A stretch of DNA of 46,138 bases from an uncultured Faecalibacterium sp. (GCA_934533135.1 CAKTBG010000023.1:1-46138); one strand, 5' to 3'. Counted from the first letter of the stretch, positions 36,473-45,383 are shown. Made by a program: numbers and translations. The notes: generated by a model not told the origin, from the letters alone.

Positions 36473-36886
36473 ATGGCACTTTGCGTTTACTCTCTCGCCA
36501 AGGAGGGCGAGAAACGGTTGAGCAAAAACTTCCGCGTCCGGGAGTTTGCCTGCCGCGACCGCTCCGACCCGGTCTTTGTGGACAGCGTACTGGTGGAGAT
36601 CCTGCAGGACATCCGGGATCACTTTGACCAGCCCGTATGCCTGACCAGCGGATACCGCACCGCCGCCCACAACGCCACAGTCAAAAACGCCTCCCGCTAC
36701 AGCCAGCATCTCTATGGCCGTGCCGCCGACATCCGGGTGGCGCACACCCCGGTGGACGCCGTTGCAGCCTATGCCGAGCTGCTGCTTCCCGGCCGGGGCG
36801 GGATTGGCCGGTATCCCACGACCCCCCAGCGTCCGGGCTGGGTCCACATCGACGTCCGCCCCACCCAGAGCCGCTGGGTCGGTTGA
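36473..36886 (+). CDS. M15-family D,D-peptidase / endolysin (peptidase_M15_3)
   Basis: 137 residues. Zinc ligands are in 'SQHLYGRAADIRV' (H79, D86) and 'GWVHIDVRP' (H125), with 'LTSGYRTAAHN' before them, the pattern of VanY/D-Ala-D-Ala carboxypeptidases and phage L-Ala-D-Glu peptidases. No signal peptide, which fits an endolysin exported by the holin encoded 30 bp downstream. ATG follows AAAGGAG. It would cut peptidoglycan stem peptides. Confidence 0.88.
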   Translation: MALCVYSLAKEGEKRLSKNFRVREFACRDRSDPVFVDSVLVEILQDIRDHFDQPVCLTSGYRTAAHNATVKNASRYSQHLYGRAADIRVAHTPVDAVAAYAELLLPGRGGIGRYPTTPQRPGWVHIDVRPTQSRWVG

Positions 36887-36916
36887 ACCACCGCATCGAA
36901 GAAAGGAGCATCCCCT

Positions 36917-37165
36917 ATGAAACATGGCAAGATCACGGCCGCGACCATCGCCCGCACCGCAGTGCTGGCTTTGGCTTTGACCAACCAGATCCTGAGTACC
37001 ACCGGCCACGCTGTGCTGCCCATTGAATCGGCTCAGCTGGAACAGCTGGTGACCGCCGCCCTCACCATTGGTGCATCGGTGGTCGGCTGGTGGAACAACA
37101 ACAGCTTCACCCAAGAGGCCATCGAAGCCGACGACTTCATGAAGCAGCTCAAACAGAGCAAGTAA
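36917..37165 (+). CDS. Phage holin (SPP1-type)
   Basis: 82 residues. Two hydrophobic segments ('TAATIARTAVLALALTNQIL' and 'LVTAALTIGASVVGWW') separated by a short loop, then 'NNNSFTQEAIEADDFMKQLK', the typical layout and C-terminus of SPP1-family holins. It would form membrane lesions that release the upstream endolysin. ATG follows AAAGGAG. Last gene of the cassette, closed by a strong terminator. Confidence 0.85.
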   Translation: MKHGKITAATIARTAVLALALTNQILSTTGHAVLPIESAQLEQLVTAALTIGASVVGWWNNNSFTQEAIEADDFMKQLKQSK

Positions 37166-37170
37166 CCTGC

Positions 37171-37206
37171 AAAAATGCCGGAACCCGCGAAGGTTCCGGC
37201 ATTTTT
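37171..37206. terminator. Bidirectional terminator after the holin gene
   Basis: 15-bp perfect stem AAAAATGCCGGAACC/GGTTCCGGCATTTTT (37171-37185 with 37192-37206). Shared with the convergent exported hydrolase gene. Confidence 0.92.
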
Positions 37207-37223
37207 GTTTCCGATCATTTCAT

Positions 37224-38561
37224 TCAGAAAAGCTTGCTCAGAATCGAGTTCTGGCGGCTCTCATAGATGCCTGCATACTTGACCAGTGCGCCCAGCAGTG
37301 CGTTGCACTGATCCTGATTGATGTCGATGGGGTTGCCGTCGGCGTCGGTGCGGCTGTCGCCCAGCGCATCCCGCTCGGGATGGAACTGCAGAGCCAGCGC
37401 AAACAGGCTGTCCTGATGCTCCACGGCCTCGATGATGCCGTCGGAGGAACGCGCCACCACGGTCAGACCATTGCCCAGACGCTCCGGATCGGCCGCCTGA
37501 TGGTGAGCCGTTGCCACGAGATTCAGGGTATCGGTGCCGACGATCTGATACAGCCACTTGGATTTGCTCTTGTCGATGGCGATGCTGTCGTTGCCCGTGC
37601 CGCCGGCAAGGACATGGTAGCCGGTGCCGCCGCTGTGGATCAGACCGTCCACGACCACACGGTAGTGGGGCGTGTCGCAGTCTTTATGGTTTGCGCCCCA
37701 GCCAGTGCCGGTATCCTCGATCACCGTCGCACGGCTGGCGTCGATCTCGCCGCTCTGGACTTTTTCGCCCAGATAGGTGGGAATATCCTGAATCAGTGCG
37801 CCGCCCATTGCAATGTTAAAGCCCTGCTCGCCGCGGCAGACCGCCAGCATCGGAACATCCAGCGCGATGGCCTGCTGCATGAGGTTCAGGTCGGAGGTAT
37901 CGCGGGCATCGTTCCAGCCGGAAGAGCCGTGCGGGTAAGCGGTCTCGCCATAGAGCGACGGGTTCCAGTCCTCACCGCCCGTCACAAAGATGCCGTCCAC
38001 ACCGGACAGAACGGCTTTTGCGGAGTCTGCGTCGGTGATCTGGGGCAGATACACGGCATACGCACCGTTCCGCTCAAACGCCTCGGCAAAGCCCTGATAG
38101 TCGCTGCCGATGGTATTCTTCTTCCACGAAATGCCCACCGTCGGGCGGCTGCTGACCTTGGTAACGGTCACAGACGAGACCGCACCGTTGCCGTCCAGAA
38201 CCAGATCCGCAGTGACGGCCTTGCCGAGCGTCCGGTCACCGGTCTCGGTGCCGAAGACCAGCGCAGGCTGATCGGCGGTGCCCATGGTCTCTTCCAGCTT
38301 GGCGACCGTGTTGATGCCGTGGAACGTCTTGTCCTTCACGACCGTCTCGGCGGTGACAGCCGCTTCATAGACCACATTGTATTCCAGATTTCCGTCGGCG
38401 TCCACCGTATACAGGATGGCCGATTCGATCTTCTTGCTGGGGCTGACGCCGTTTTCTCCCTCTGCTGCAAAAGCAGGCACAGAGAGGCTGAGCAGCATCA
38501 GCAAGGCCAGCGCAAAGCTGGCCAAGCGTTGGGCTGCCGAATGGGTTTGACTTCCGTTCAT
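37224..38561 (-). CDS. Exported gamma-glutamyl hydrolase-like (class I GATase, peptidase C26) protein
   Basis: 445 residues. A Sec signal peptide (about 10-32, 'FALALLMLLSLSVPAFA') and ~105 residues of unknown beta-rich sequence precede a PuuD-like class I glutamine amidotransferase domain. Nucleophile Cys is in 'MLAVCRGEQGFNIAMGG', catalytic His and Glu in 'LALQFHPERDAL', with 'VATAHHQAADPERLGNGLTV' before. PuuD-type enzymes are normally cytoplasmic and cut gamma-glutamyl amides; an exported form may act on extracellular gamma-glutamyl compounds or cell-wall material. ATG follows AAGGGAG. Confidence 0.87.
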   Translation of the reverse strand: MNGSQTHSAAQRLASFALALLMLLSLSVPAFAAEGENGVSPSKKIESAILYTVDADGNLEYNVVYEAAVTAETVVKDKTFHGINTVAKLEETMGTADQPALVFGTETGDRTLGKAVTADLVLDGNGAVSSVTVTKVSSRPTVGISWKKNTIGSDYQGFAEAFERNGAYAVYLPQITDADSAKAVLSGVDGIFVTGGEDWNPSLYGETAYPHGSSGWNDARDTSDLNLMQQAIALDVPMLAVCRGEQGFNIAMGGALIQDIPTYLGEKVQSGEIDASRATVIEDTGTGWGANHKDCDTPHYRVVVDGLIHSGGTGYHVLAGGTGNDSIAIDKSKSKWLYQIVGTDTLNLVATAHHQAADPERLGNGLTVVARSSDGIIEAVEHQDSLFALALQFHPERDALGDSRTDADGNPIDINQDQCNALLGALVKYAGIYESRQNSILSKLF

Positions 38562-38664
38562 AATTTGGTTTCTCCCTTCGTTTTGTTGTCCTCTGGGTCC
38601 GGGTTCTCATTCACCCGCGGCACAGAGCTTTCCCACCCCGGTGCTTCTTTCCAAACGCCGGGAT

Positions 38665-38703
38665 CAAAAAAAGCCTGAAGCGACCCTTGATCGCTTCAGG
38701 CTT
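38665..38703 (-). terminator. Intrinsic terminator of the 65-residue membrane protein gene
   Basis: Minus strand: 13-bp perfect stem AAGCCTGAAGCGA/TCGCTTCAGGCTT (38671-38683 with 38691-38703) followed by TTTTTTT. Confidence 0.9.
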
Positions 38704-38736
38704 CTTTGCCAGAATATCAAAACACCCCTGTTTTGC

Positions 38737-38934
38737 TCACACCCGATGGGTCACCGCGTGGCCTTGGGTGTCGTCCTCGTCCACGCGATAGACCACCTGA
38801 TCCATCGTATCGCAAGACGAAACGGTCTTCTTTGCTTCCATCGACCGGAAGAGGAACATCCCGGCCAGCAGCAGCAGTACCAGCGCGCAGCTCACCAGCT
38901 GAAGCAGTGCGAAGTTTTCCGAATGGTTATTCAT
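38737..38934 (-). CDS. Small single-pass membrane protein, hypothetical
   Basis: 65 residues with one hydrophobic helix ('FALLQLVSCALVLLLLAGMFLF', residues 8-29, read in two parts) and a polar, acidic C-terminal tail. No family recognised. ATG at 38934 follows AGAGG at good spacing and a strong terminator follows, so it is probably real. Its promoter lies 125 bp upstream and is separated from the gene by an intrinsic terminator, suggesting attenuation. Confidence 0.7.
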   Translation of the reverse strand: MNNHSENFALLQLVSCALVLLLLAGMFLFRSMEAKKTVSSCDTMDQVVYRVDEDDTQGHAVTHRV

Positions 38935-39004
38935 ACAAGATTCCTCTTTTCCTATCCAAACCCAGCCGCGCAGGTGACGGCACCGCCTGTTTGCGGTTTT
39001 GTAC

Positions 39005-39038
39005 GAAAAAAGCCCAGAGCATCTCCTGCTCTGGGCTT
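39005..39038 (-). terminator. Intrinsic terminator between promoter and small membrane protein gene (attenuator?)
   Basis: Minus strand: 10-bp stem AGCCCAGAGC/GCTCTGGGCT (39011-39020 with 39028-39037) then TTTTTT. It begins about 15 nt after the predicted transcription start, so default transcripts would be about 45 nt. Confidence 0.8.
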
Positions 39039-39058
39039 CATTGCCTTGTGTGGGTCTT

Positions 39059-39087
39059 ATTATAGTGCTGCGGCCTCCCCAAGTCAA
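39059..39087 (-). promoter_or_regulatory. Promoter upstream of the small membrane protein
   Basis: Minus strand: -35 TTGACT (39082-39087), 17-bp spacer, -10 TATAAT (39059-39064). Confidence 0.8.
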
Positions 39088-39253
39088 GCGTGTTGAGCAT
39101 TTTTCAACTCAAAGACCCCTTGCACGAGCTTTTCTGCATTTCGGATGCTTTCCGGGTCATTTCCCGGCAAACCGCTCTCTCTTTTCCACTGCATTCGTAT
39201 CCCCTGTGGAAAACCGGCATCGGCCGCTGCAGACATTTGAGGAGCACGCTCAA

Positions 39254-39285
39254 CAAAAAAAGCAGCCCTGCCGAAACAGGACTGC
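39254..39285 (-). terminator. Intrinsic terminator of rplM-rpsI
   Basis: Minus strand: stem GCAGTCCTG/CAGGGCTGC (39262-39270 with 39277-39285, one G-T pair) then TTTTTTT. Confidence 0.88.
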
Positions 39286-39306
39286 CAGAAATTCCGTATG
39301 GAAAAA

Positions 39307-39705
39307 TCAGCGTTTGCTGAACTGAGGTGCGCGACGAGCGGCCTTCAGACCGTACTTCTTACGCTCCTTCATACGAGGATCGCGGGTCAGGAAGCCAGCC
39401 TTCTTCAGGACAGCGCGGTTCTCATCGCTCTGCTGCAGGAGAGCGCGGCTCAGGCCGTGGCGGATCGCACCAGCCTGACCAGCAACGCCGCCGCCGTTGA
39501 CGCGGACGACGACATCGTACTTACCCTCGAGGCCCAGCAGGACCAGCGGAGAGCGGACGATCAGCTTCAGGGTCTCCAGACCGAAGTAGTTGTCGATATC
39601 ACGGTCGTTGACGGTGATCTTGCCGGTGCCGGTGTAAACGCGAACGCGGGCAACGGAATTCTTACGACGACCAGTGCCGTAGAAATAAGGTTTGGTTTCG
39701 TACAT
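39307..39705 (-). CDS. rpsI: Ribosomal protein S9
   Basis: 132 residues. '[20 protein letters not shown]' at the N-terminus, '[20 protein letters not shown]' in the middle, and the C-terminal '[14 protein letters not shown]' whose last Lys-Arg reaches the P site tRNA. ATG 39705 has GGAGG 9 bp upstream; an earlier TTG is rejected. Follows rplM, the standard pair. Confidence 0.98.
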   Translation of the reverse strand: MYETKPYFYGTGRRKNSVARVRVYTGTGKITVNDRDIDNYFGLETLKLIVRSPLVLLGLEGKYDVVVRVNGGGVAGQAGAIRHGLSRALLQQSDENRAVLKKAGFLTRDPRMKERKKYGLKAARRAPQFSKR

Positions 39706-39722
39706 ATTCAATTGCCTCCTTC

Positions 39723-40151
39723 TTAGAACTCGATCTTCTCGGGCTTCTGAGCTGCGTGAGCGTGCTCGGCACCCTGGTAGCAGTGCAGGCGGGTCAGAGC
39801 CTTAGCACCGATGGTGTTGGAAGGGATCATGCCCTTGACAGCGTAGGTCATAGCCAGATCGCTGTTCTCAGCCATCAGCTTGCTGTACTGGACCTTCTTC
39901 AGGCCGCCGATGTACTTGCTGTGGGTGATGTGGAACTTCTGCTCGGCCTTCTTGCCGGTCAGAACAGCCTTATCGCAGTTGATGACAACAACGAAATCGC
40001 CGCAGTCCACGTTGGGGGTGTAATCGACCTTCTGCTTGCCGCGCAGCAGAACAGCGGCCTCAGCAGCGACGTGGCCCAGGCTCTTGCCGGCAGCGTCGAG
40101 CAGATACCACTTGCGCTCGACTTCAGCGGGCTTTACGAGAGTAGTGCTCAT
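39723..40151 (-). CDS. rplM: Ribosomal protein L13
   Basis: 142 residues, with '[20 protein letters not shown]' and '[20 protein letters not shown]', both standard L13 blocks, then '[20 protein letters not shown]'. ATG 40151 follows AGGAGG. In-frame sequence up to 40304 crosses the promoter and leader, so is not coding. Confidence 0.98.
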   Translation of the reverse strand: MSTTLVKPAEVERKWYLLDAAGKSLGHVAAEAAVLLRGKQKVDYTPNVDCGDFVVVINCDKAVLTGKKAEQKFHITHSKYIGGLKKVQYSKLMAENSDLAMTYAVKGMIPSNTIGAKALTRLHCYQGAEHAHAAQKPEKIEF

Positions 40152-40205
40152 ATCTATTTCCTCCTGATAAGTGTTTTTGTGTCTCAGGCACCCTTCTGGG
40201 GCGCG
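40152..40205 (-). promoter_or_regulatory. Probable L13 leader region
   Basis: A ~55-nt leader with CACCCTT/AAGGGTG-like and GCGCCCC...GGGTGC pairing potential before the ribosome-binding site. Firmicutes rplM leaders commonly carry an autoregulatory L13 element; the match here is by position only. Confidence 0.3.
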
Positions 40206-40211
40206 AATGTC

Positions 40212-40240
40212 AGTATACATCACAAAAAGCCGCCTGTCAA
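40212..40240 (-). promoter_or_regulatory. Promoter of rplM-rpsI
   Basis: Minus strand: -35 TTGACA (40235-40240), 17-bp spacer, -10 TATACT (40212-40217). Confidence 0.85.
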
Positions 40241-40502
40241 CACTCTTTTCCGATTTTTTCAGCGCAGATTTTTGAATCTCTTGTTTTCTCTTTAATTCTC
40301 GCAAAATCTCGTGATTTCAAAAAACGCATTTTTTGTTTTTCTTTTGCCTCTTCGCAAAGATTTTCTGCCCTGCACCGCTACAATTTTCCGGCATCTTGTG
40401 CTATACTATATCAGATAAGGTCGTTTTCCATTTCCGGGGTCTTTCCAAAGGTGTCCGGGCGGGTGCGGCCTGCACTCAAAACCGTAAAAAGGAGACCTCC
40501 TC
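40241..40502. other. Divergent intergenic region, no gene seen
   Basis: Lies between the rplM promoter and the membrane-anchored hypothetical gene. T-rich on plus to about 40350. TATACT at about 40402 is a possible -10 for the plus-strand operon, without a clear -35. Confidence 0.4.
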
Positions 40503-41072
40503 ATGTCGAAGGATATCAACCGGCAGGAATCCGCCCAGCAGCGCAGCTCCAAGCTCCTGATGGCCATGGGCATCATCGTGGTGCTCGGCATTCTGGCGTA
40601 TTTCATCCTGACCCTTGTGGTCAACCGCCGCACCCCCGCCAACCCCGATACCCACTATACCGCCGAAAACGGCATCTCCGTCTATTACGAAGGCTCCCTC
40701 TGGCCGGTCTGCCAGATGACCGAGGATGCCACCCTCGGCCATGCACTGGAAATCGCCTCGGCCGCCGACAGCGACGACGCCAACTATCAGGTCGTGCTGT
40801 TCCAGCGGGGCGATGCCTCCACCTACGAGGATTTCATCGCCCAGTCGGAAGCCGACCTGAAAGAGGCCTACGGCGTCATCAGTCCTCGGAAAGTCAACCT
40901 CAGCATCGACGGGGCAGCGGTCACGGCCGTCCGCTGTGACATTCAGGCCTATTACGCCGTCCTCGCCACCATTGCCTACGACAACGGCGAGGTGGTCTAT
41001 GTCTCCGGCCTGACCAAGCTGGCCTCCATCAACGATATCGTAAACCTTGTCGAGAGCGTCAGCCTGTCCTGA
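40503..41072 (+). CDS. Membrane-anchored hypothetical protein
   Basis: 189 residues: a short basic cytosolic N-terminus, one membrane helix (about 18-40, 'LLMAMGIIVVLGILAYFILT'), then an extracellular alpha/beta domain ('NGISVYYEGSLWPVCQMTED', 'NYQVVLFQRGDASTYEDFIA', 'TAVRCDIQAYYAVLATIAYD'). No named family recognised; the fold order resembles PsbP/LpqN-like domains. ATG follows AAGGAGACC. It lies 36 bp upstream of alanine racemase and is probably co-transcribed with it, so a cell-envelope role is plausible. Confidence 0.82.
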   Translation: MSKDINRQESAQQRSSKLLMAMGIIVVLGILAYFILTLVVNRRTPANPDTHYTAENGISVYYEGSLWPVCQMTEDATLGHALEIASAADSDDANYQVVLFQRGDASTYEDFIAQSEADLKEAYGVISPRKVNLSIDGAAVTAVRCDIQAYYAVLATIAYDNGEVVYVSGLTKLASINDIVNLVESVSLS

Positions 41073-41108
41073 CCCGCTCTGCATCAAATGGATAGAAGGG
41101 ATTTCCCC

Positions 41109-42311
41109 ATGCAAGATCATACCTTTGAAAAACACGTCTGGGCCGAGATCGACCTCGACGCCCTGCGCTCCAATTTCCGGGTCGTCCGGCAGCAGGTCGG
41201 CAGTCTGCCGCTCTGCGCCGTCGTCAAGGCCGACAGCTACGGCCACGGTGCCGTCCAGTGTGCCCGGGTGCTCTCGGAGGAAGGTGCGGCGTGGTTTGCC
41301 GTCAGCTGTCTGGCCGAGGCCAAACAGCTCCGCCGTTCCGGGATCCGGCAGCCCATCCTGATCCTTGGCCATGTGCAGTCCACCTACACGGCGGAACTGA
41401 TCGAATACGATCTGACCGCCGCCTGCTATTCGACCGAGCAGGCCCGCTCCATGAGCAAGGCCGCCGTCGCCGCCGGAAGCAAGGTCAAGGTACATCTGGC
41501 CGCCGACACCGGCATGGGGCGGATCGGGTTTGCGCTCCGCACCGATTTCCAAAAGGCCATCGACGAGATGGCGGCCGTCTGCAGGCTGCCCGGCCTCGCC
41601 ATGACGGGAATGTTCCAGCATTTTGCCGTGGCCGACGACACCGCCCCGGAGAACGTCGCCTACACCGCCGAGCAGTACGCATATTTCATCCGGGCGTATC
41701 AGGCTCTGAAAGCGGCCGGCTGCGAGCCGCCGCTGCTCCACTGCGACAACTCTGCCGGTGTGATGCTTCACCCGGACTGGCCCGAGGGACTGCCCGCCGA
41801 CCACTGCATGGCACGGCCCGGCATCATCCTCTACGGGTTTGACCCCAGCGACGAGGTGCGGTTCGGGCTGTTCCGCCCGGTGATGAAGCTCAAGACCGTG
41901 GTCAGCATGGTCAAGGAGATGCAGCCCGGCCAGTCCACCAGTTACGGCCGCTGCTTCACCGCCGAAAAGCCCACCAAAGTCGCCACCCTCTGCACCGGCT
42001 ATGCCGACGGTTATCCCCGCCTGCTGAGCTGCGGCAACGGGATCGTGGAAGTCCACGGCAAGCCCTGCCCGGTGCTGGGCCGCGTCTGCATGGATCAGCT
42101 GATGGTGGACGTGACCGCGGTGCCGCAGGTGCAGGAAGGCGACGAAGCCATCCTTTGGGGCGGCGCGGTCAGCGACAGTGCCGAGGACATCGCCCGCAAG
42201 ACCGACACCATCTCCTATGAGGTGCTCTGCGGCGTTTCCCGCCGCGTCCCCCGCGTCTATCTCGAGCACGGCCAGATCGTCGCCGTCGAAAACTGGATTT
42301 TAAACGACTGA
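41109..42311 (+). CDS. alr: Alanine racemase
   Basis: 400 residues, PLP fold-type III. PLP lysine K40 in 'CAVVKADSYGHGAVQ', the opposing catalytic Tyr Y279 in 'GQSTSYGRCF', and 'HLAADTGMGRIGF', 'ARPGIILYG' and 'GRVCMDQLMVDVT' are all present. It supplies D-alanine for peptidoglycan. ATG at 41109 has GAAGGG 9 bp upstream; the ATG at 41088 does not. Sits between the envelope hypothetical gene and lepA. Confidence 0.96.
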   Translation: MQDHTFEKHVWAEIDLDALRSNFRVVRQQVGSLPLCAVVKADSYGHGAVQCARVLSEEGAAWFAVSCLAEAKQLRRSGIRQPILILGHVQSTYTAELIEYDLTAACYSTEQARSMSKAAVAAGSKVKVHLAADTGMGRIGFALRTDFQKAIDEMAAVCRLPGLAMTGMFQHFAVADDTAPENVAYTAEQYAYFIRAYQALKAAGCEPPLLHCDNSAGVMLHPDWPEGLPADHCMARPGIILYGFDPSDEVRFGLFRPVMKLKTVVSMVKEMQPGQSTSYGRCFTAEKPTKVATLCTGYADGYPRLLSCGNGIVEVHGKPCPVLGRVCMDQLMVDVTAVPQVQEGDEAILWGGAVSDSAEDIARKTDTISYEVLCGVSRRVPRVYLEHGQIVAVENWILND

Positions 42312-42347
42312 GGCTTCCCTCAGATCAACTCTCTATCGGAGGAACAG

Positions 42348-44159
42348 ATGGCAAGAGACAACATCCGCAATTTCTGTATCATCGCCCACATCGACCACGG
42401 CAAATCCACCCTGTCGGACCGCATCCTCGAGCTGACCAAAAGCGTCGATGAGCGGACCATGGAGGATCAGATCCTCGACAACATGGACATCGAGCGGGAG
42501 CGCGGCATCACCATCAAAGCCCGCGCCGTGACCATGAATTACACCGCCAAGGACGGCAAGACCTACGAGTTCAACCTCATCGACACCCCGGGTCATGTGG
42601 ACTTTGCCTACGAGGTCTCCCGCAGTCTGGCGGCCTGCGAGGGCGCGATCCTTGTGGTCGATGCCACGCAGGGCGTCGAGGCACAGACCCTCGCCAACAC
42701 CTATATGGCCCTCGAGCACAACCTCGAGCTGGTGCCCATCCTGAACAAGATCGACCTGCCCAGTGCCCACCCGGACGAGGTGGCGCAGGAAGTCGAGGAC
42801 GTGATCGGCCTGCCCTGTTTGGATGCGCCCCGGGTCTCGGCCAAGACCGGCCTGAACGTCGATCAGGTGCTGGAGCGGGTCGTCACCGACATTCCCGCCC
42901 CCACCGGCGACCCGGACGCCCCGTTGAAAGCCCTGATCTTTGACAGCATTTACGACAGCTATAAGGGCGTCATCGTCTACATCCGCGTCTTTGAAGGCAC
43001 GGTCAAGCCCGGCGACACCATCCGCCTGATGGCCACCGGTGCGCAGTTCACGCTGGTGGAAGTCGGCCACATGGGTGCCACCAACCTGACGCCCTGCAGC
43101 CAGCTTTCTGCCGGCGAAGTCGGCTACCTGACCGCCAGCATCAAGACGGTGCAGGATACCCGGGTGGGCGATACCGTCACCCTCGCCAACGACCCGACCC
43201 CCGAGGCTCTGCCCGGCTACCGTCAGGTCAAGCCCATGGTGTTCTGCGGCATCTACCCCGCCGACGGTGCCAAGTACCCCGATCTGAAGGACGCACTGGA
43301 AAAGCTGCAGCTGAACGACGCCTCCCTGACCTTTGAGCTGGAGACCAGTGCGGCTCTGGGCTTCGGTTTCCGCTGCGGTTTCCTCGGCCTGCTCCACATG
43401 GAGATCATCACCGAGCGTCTGGAACGGGAGTTTGACCTCGACATCATCACCACCACCCCCAGCGTCCGCTACCGGCTGACCCTGACCGACGGCACCGTTG
43501 AGATGATCGACAACCCGTCCAGCTACCCCGACCCCTCCAACATCGTCAAGCAGGAGGAGCCGTTCGTGGACGTCCACCTCTACACCCCCAACGAGTACGT
43601 CGGCGGCCTGATGGATCTCTGCCAGCAGAAGCGCGGCGTCCTCATCGACATGAAGTACCTCGATGATGTGCGGGTCGATCTGCACTATGCGCTGCCGCTG
43701 GGCGAGATCGTCTACGACTTCTTCGACGCCATCAAGAGCCGGAGCCGCGGCTATGCCAGCTACGACTACGAGTTTAAGGAGTACCGCGAGAGCGATCTGG
43801 TCAAGCTGGACTTCTTGCTGAACGGCGACCCCGTGGACGCCCTGTCCATGATCGTGTTCCGGGATAACGCCTATGCCAAGGGCCGCCGCATCTGCGAAAA
43901 GCTGCGGGATAACATCCCCCGCAACCTGTTCGAGATCCCGGTGCAGGCTGCCATCGGCGGCAAGATCATTGCCCGCGAGACCGTCAAGGCCATGCGCAAA
44001 GACGTTCTGGCCAAGTGCTACGGCGGCGACATCTCCCGTAAGAAAAAGCTGCTGGAGAAGCAGAAGGAAGGCAAGAAGAAGATGCGTCAGCTCGGCAGCG
44101 TCTCCCTCCCCAGCGAGGCCTTCACCGCCGTGCTCAAGCTGGACAGCGACGACGATTGA
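42348..44159 (+). CDS. lepA: Elongation factor 4 (LepA)
   Basis: 603 residues. G1 'AHIDHGKST', the switch region '[14 protein letters not shown]', G3 'DTPGHVDF', G4 'NKIDLPSA', then the LepA-specific C-terminal domain '[20 protein letters not shown]' and '[20 protein letters not shown]'. A ribosome-associated GTPase acting in initiation or back-translocation. ATG follows TCGGAGG. A terminator follows about 50 bp downstream. Confidence 0.98.
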   Translation: MARDNIRNFCIIAHIDHGKSTLSDRILELTKSVDERTMEDQILDNMDIERERGITIKARAVTMNYTAKDGKTYEFNLIDTPGHVDFAYEVSRSLAACEGAILVVDATQGVEAQTLANTYMALEHNLELVPILNKIDLPSAHPDEVAQEVEDVIGLPCLDAPRVSAKTGLNVDQVLERVVTDIPAPTGDPDAPLKALIFDSIYDSYKGVIVYIRVFEGTVKPGDTIRLMATGAQFTLVEVGHMGATNLTPCSQLSAGEVGYLTASIKTVQDTRVGDTVTLANDPTPEALPGYRQVKPMVFCGIYPADGAKYPDLKDALEKLQLNDASLTFELETSAALGFGFRCGFLGLLHMEIITERLEREFDLDIITTTPSVRYRLTLTDGTVEMIDNPSSYPDPSNIVKQEEPFVDVHLYTPNEYVGGLMDLCQQKRGVLIDMKYLDDVRVDLHYALPLGEIVYDFFDAIKSRSRGYASYDYEFKEYRESDLVKLDFLLNGDPVDALSMIVFRDNAYAKGRRICEKLRDNIPRNLFEIPVQAAIGGKIIARETVKAMRKDVLAKCYGGDISRKKKLLEKQKEGKKKMRQLGSVSLPSEAFTAVLKLDSDDD

Positions 44160-44211
44160 TCGAGCCATGCTCTAAATTTGCATTCCGCTCGCTGAATACG
44201 TTATATGGACA

Positions 44212-44252
44212 AACAGGCTGCCGTGGTGTGTACCATGGCAGCCTGTATTTTT
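44212..44252 (+). terminator. Intrinsic terminator of lepA
   Basis: 14-bp stem ACAGGCTGCCGTGG/CCATGGCAGCCTGT (44213-44226 with 44233-44246, one mismatch) followed by ATTTTTG. Confidence 0.9.
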
Positions 44253-44265
44253 GTGCTGTATCCCA

Positions 44266-44399
44266 AAAACCGCCCCGGCTTCCTGCTGTGGAAACCGGGG
44301 CGGTTCGTTTGCTTTCTTTGTGCCGGTTCAGGCACTCACGCCATTCCTTGCGGGGGGTCTTGATGGCAGCCTGCGCGGGTGCCAAAATTATAGGGCGTT
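44266..44399. repeat. Direct repeat A flanking the Rpn-nuclease region
   Basis: A ~134-bp unit beginning with the palindrome AACCGCCCCGG/CCGGGGCGGTT and ending GTGCCAAAATTATAGGGCGTT. About 90% identical by eye to 45735-45868, same orientation. Minus-strand frame translates as an uninterrupted 'APAQAAIKTPRKEWRECLNR', so it may be the tail of a decayed gene. Confidence 0.8.
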
Positions 44400-44431
44400 T
44401 GGAGTAACGACAAATCGCTATTTTCAATTTT

Positions 44432-45319
44432 TCAGTTGATTCCAAACTCTTTCAGTAGACGGTCACAATATGCAGCGTCCTCGGAAGCCTTTTTTGCATC
44501 GTCAATGCGATTTTGTTCAAAGAGCTTCTTCATAAGAGTTGTCACTTGTGCCTTGCCTTCCATTTCGCCCTCAATTTTTCCCTTGGCAATGCCACGGTTT
44601 TCCACTTTATCAAGCACATCACACATATTGCGTGGGCCTCCTTTCCTGTCATCGGTACTGGTATTGTATGCGTCTTCAAATCGGTGGTCATTCGTCATGA
44701 TGCTCAACAATTGAAGCGTTTCCTGCACATGAGTCAAATCCTGTGAACTTGGCACATAATCGCCATTCTCTCTTTTCTGCACAAAGTAGTCTGCAACCAC
44801 CTTGAAATCGCTTTGGAACAGATTTACCTGCTCACGGGTCAGATATGCAATCTGGAACAGGTTGATTTTATAATCGTCGACGTATGGCTCAAACTCTTTT
44901 GGAACGTTCAGTCGTTCTTTCAGAGACAGCGGCCCGCTCCACGGTTTCTCATGACCAAAATAGAGCACCAGCGTTACGACTGGGTAGCGACTCCCTGTAT
45001 CATTATCTCCCAGAAGCTGTGCCCGATACTCTGCACCATCATAACCTATCACTCGGAGCGGCATATCCGGGTCAGAAGCTGTTTGGTTCTCAAACCCGAT
45101 ACACGCCACCCTGATATTACCATTCTTCCATCGTTTGGCAACATCACGTTCAATTTCATGGAGCCTGCCATCTGCTTTATAATAGGTGCGCGGAGCCTGA
45201 TCTTCCAATTCATCTGCACCTAAAACTTGCTTTCCGTTGAATAACAGCACGTTTACGATATCAGAGAATACATCATTGTAGGATTCCAAAATCTTTTCAG
45301 ATGCGTCTTTTTCTGCCAC
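44432..45319 (-). CDS. Rpn family recombination-promoting nuclease / putative transposase
   Basis: 295 residues, PD-(D/E)XK superfamily. 'YNDVFSDIVNVLLFNGKQVL' near the N-terminus, the catalytic-type 'VACIGFENQT' strand with Glu, 'RYPVVTLVLYFG' and 'PWSGPLSLKERLN' are Rpn/TIGR01784-like; the C-terminus holds 'GIAKGKIEGEMEGKAQ', the short Gly/Glu/Lys repeat common in this family. Rpn proteins raise RecA-independent recombination in E. coli and may act in phage defence. ATG at 45319. It has codon use and GC lower than its neighbours and is bracketed by direct repeats, suggesting transfer. Confidence 0.85.
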   Translation of the reverse strand: MAEKDASEKILESYNDVFSDIVNVLLFNGKQVLGADELEDQAPRTYYKADGRLHEIERDVAKRWKNGNIRVACIGFENQTASDPDMPLRVIGYDGAEYRAQLLGDNDTGSRYPVVTLVLYFGHEKPWSGPLSLKERLNVPKEFEPYVDDYKINLFQIAYLTREQVNLFQSDFKVVADYFVQKRENGDYVPSSQDLTHVQETLQLLSIMTNDHRFEDAYNTSTDDRKGGPRNMCDVLDKVENRGIAKGKIEGEMEGKAQVTTLMKKLFEQNRIDDAKKASEDAAYCDRLLKEFGIN

Positions 45320-45383
45320 AGACTCACCGCCTTTCTTTTCTTATATTACCACAACGAACAGATTGAATCAATCATACCCATGT

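Noticed and set aside
40476..42269. 597-residue open frame antisense to the membrane hypothetical and alr
   Set aside because: Composition (Gly/Asp/His/Val-rich) is that of a complement frame; the sense genes have catalytic motifs and ribosome-binding sites.
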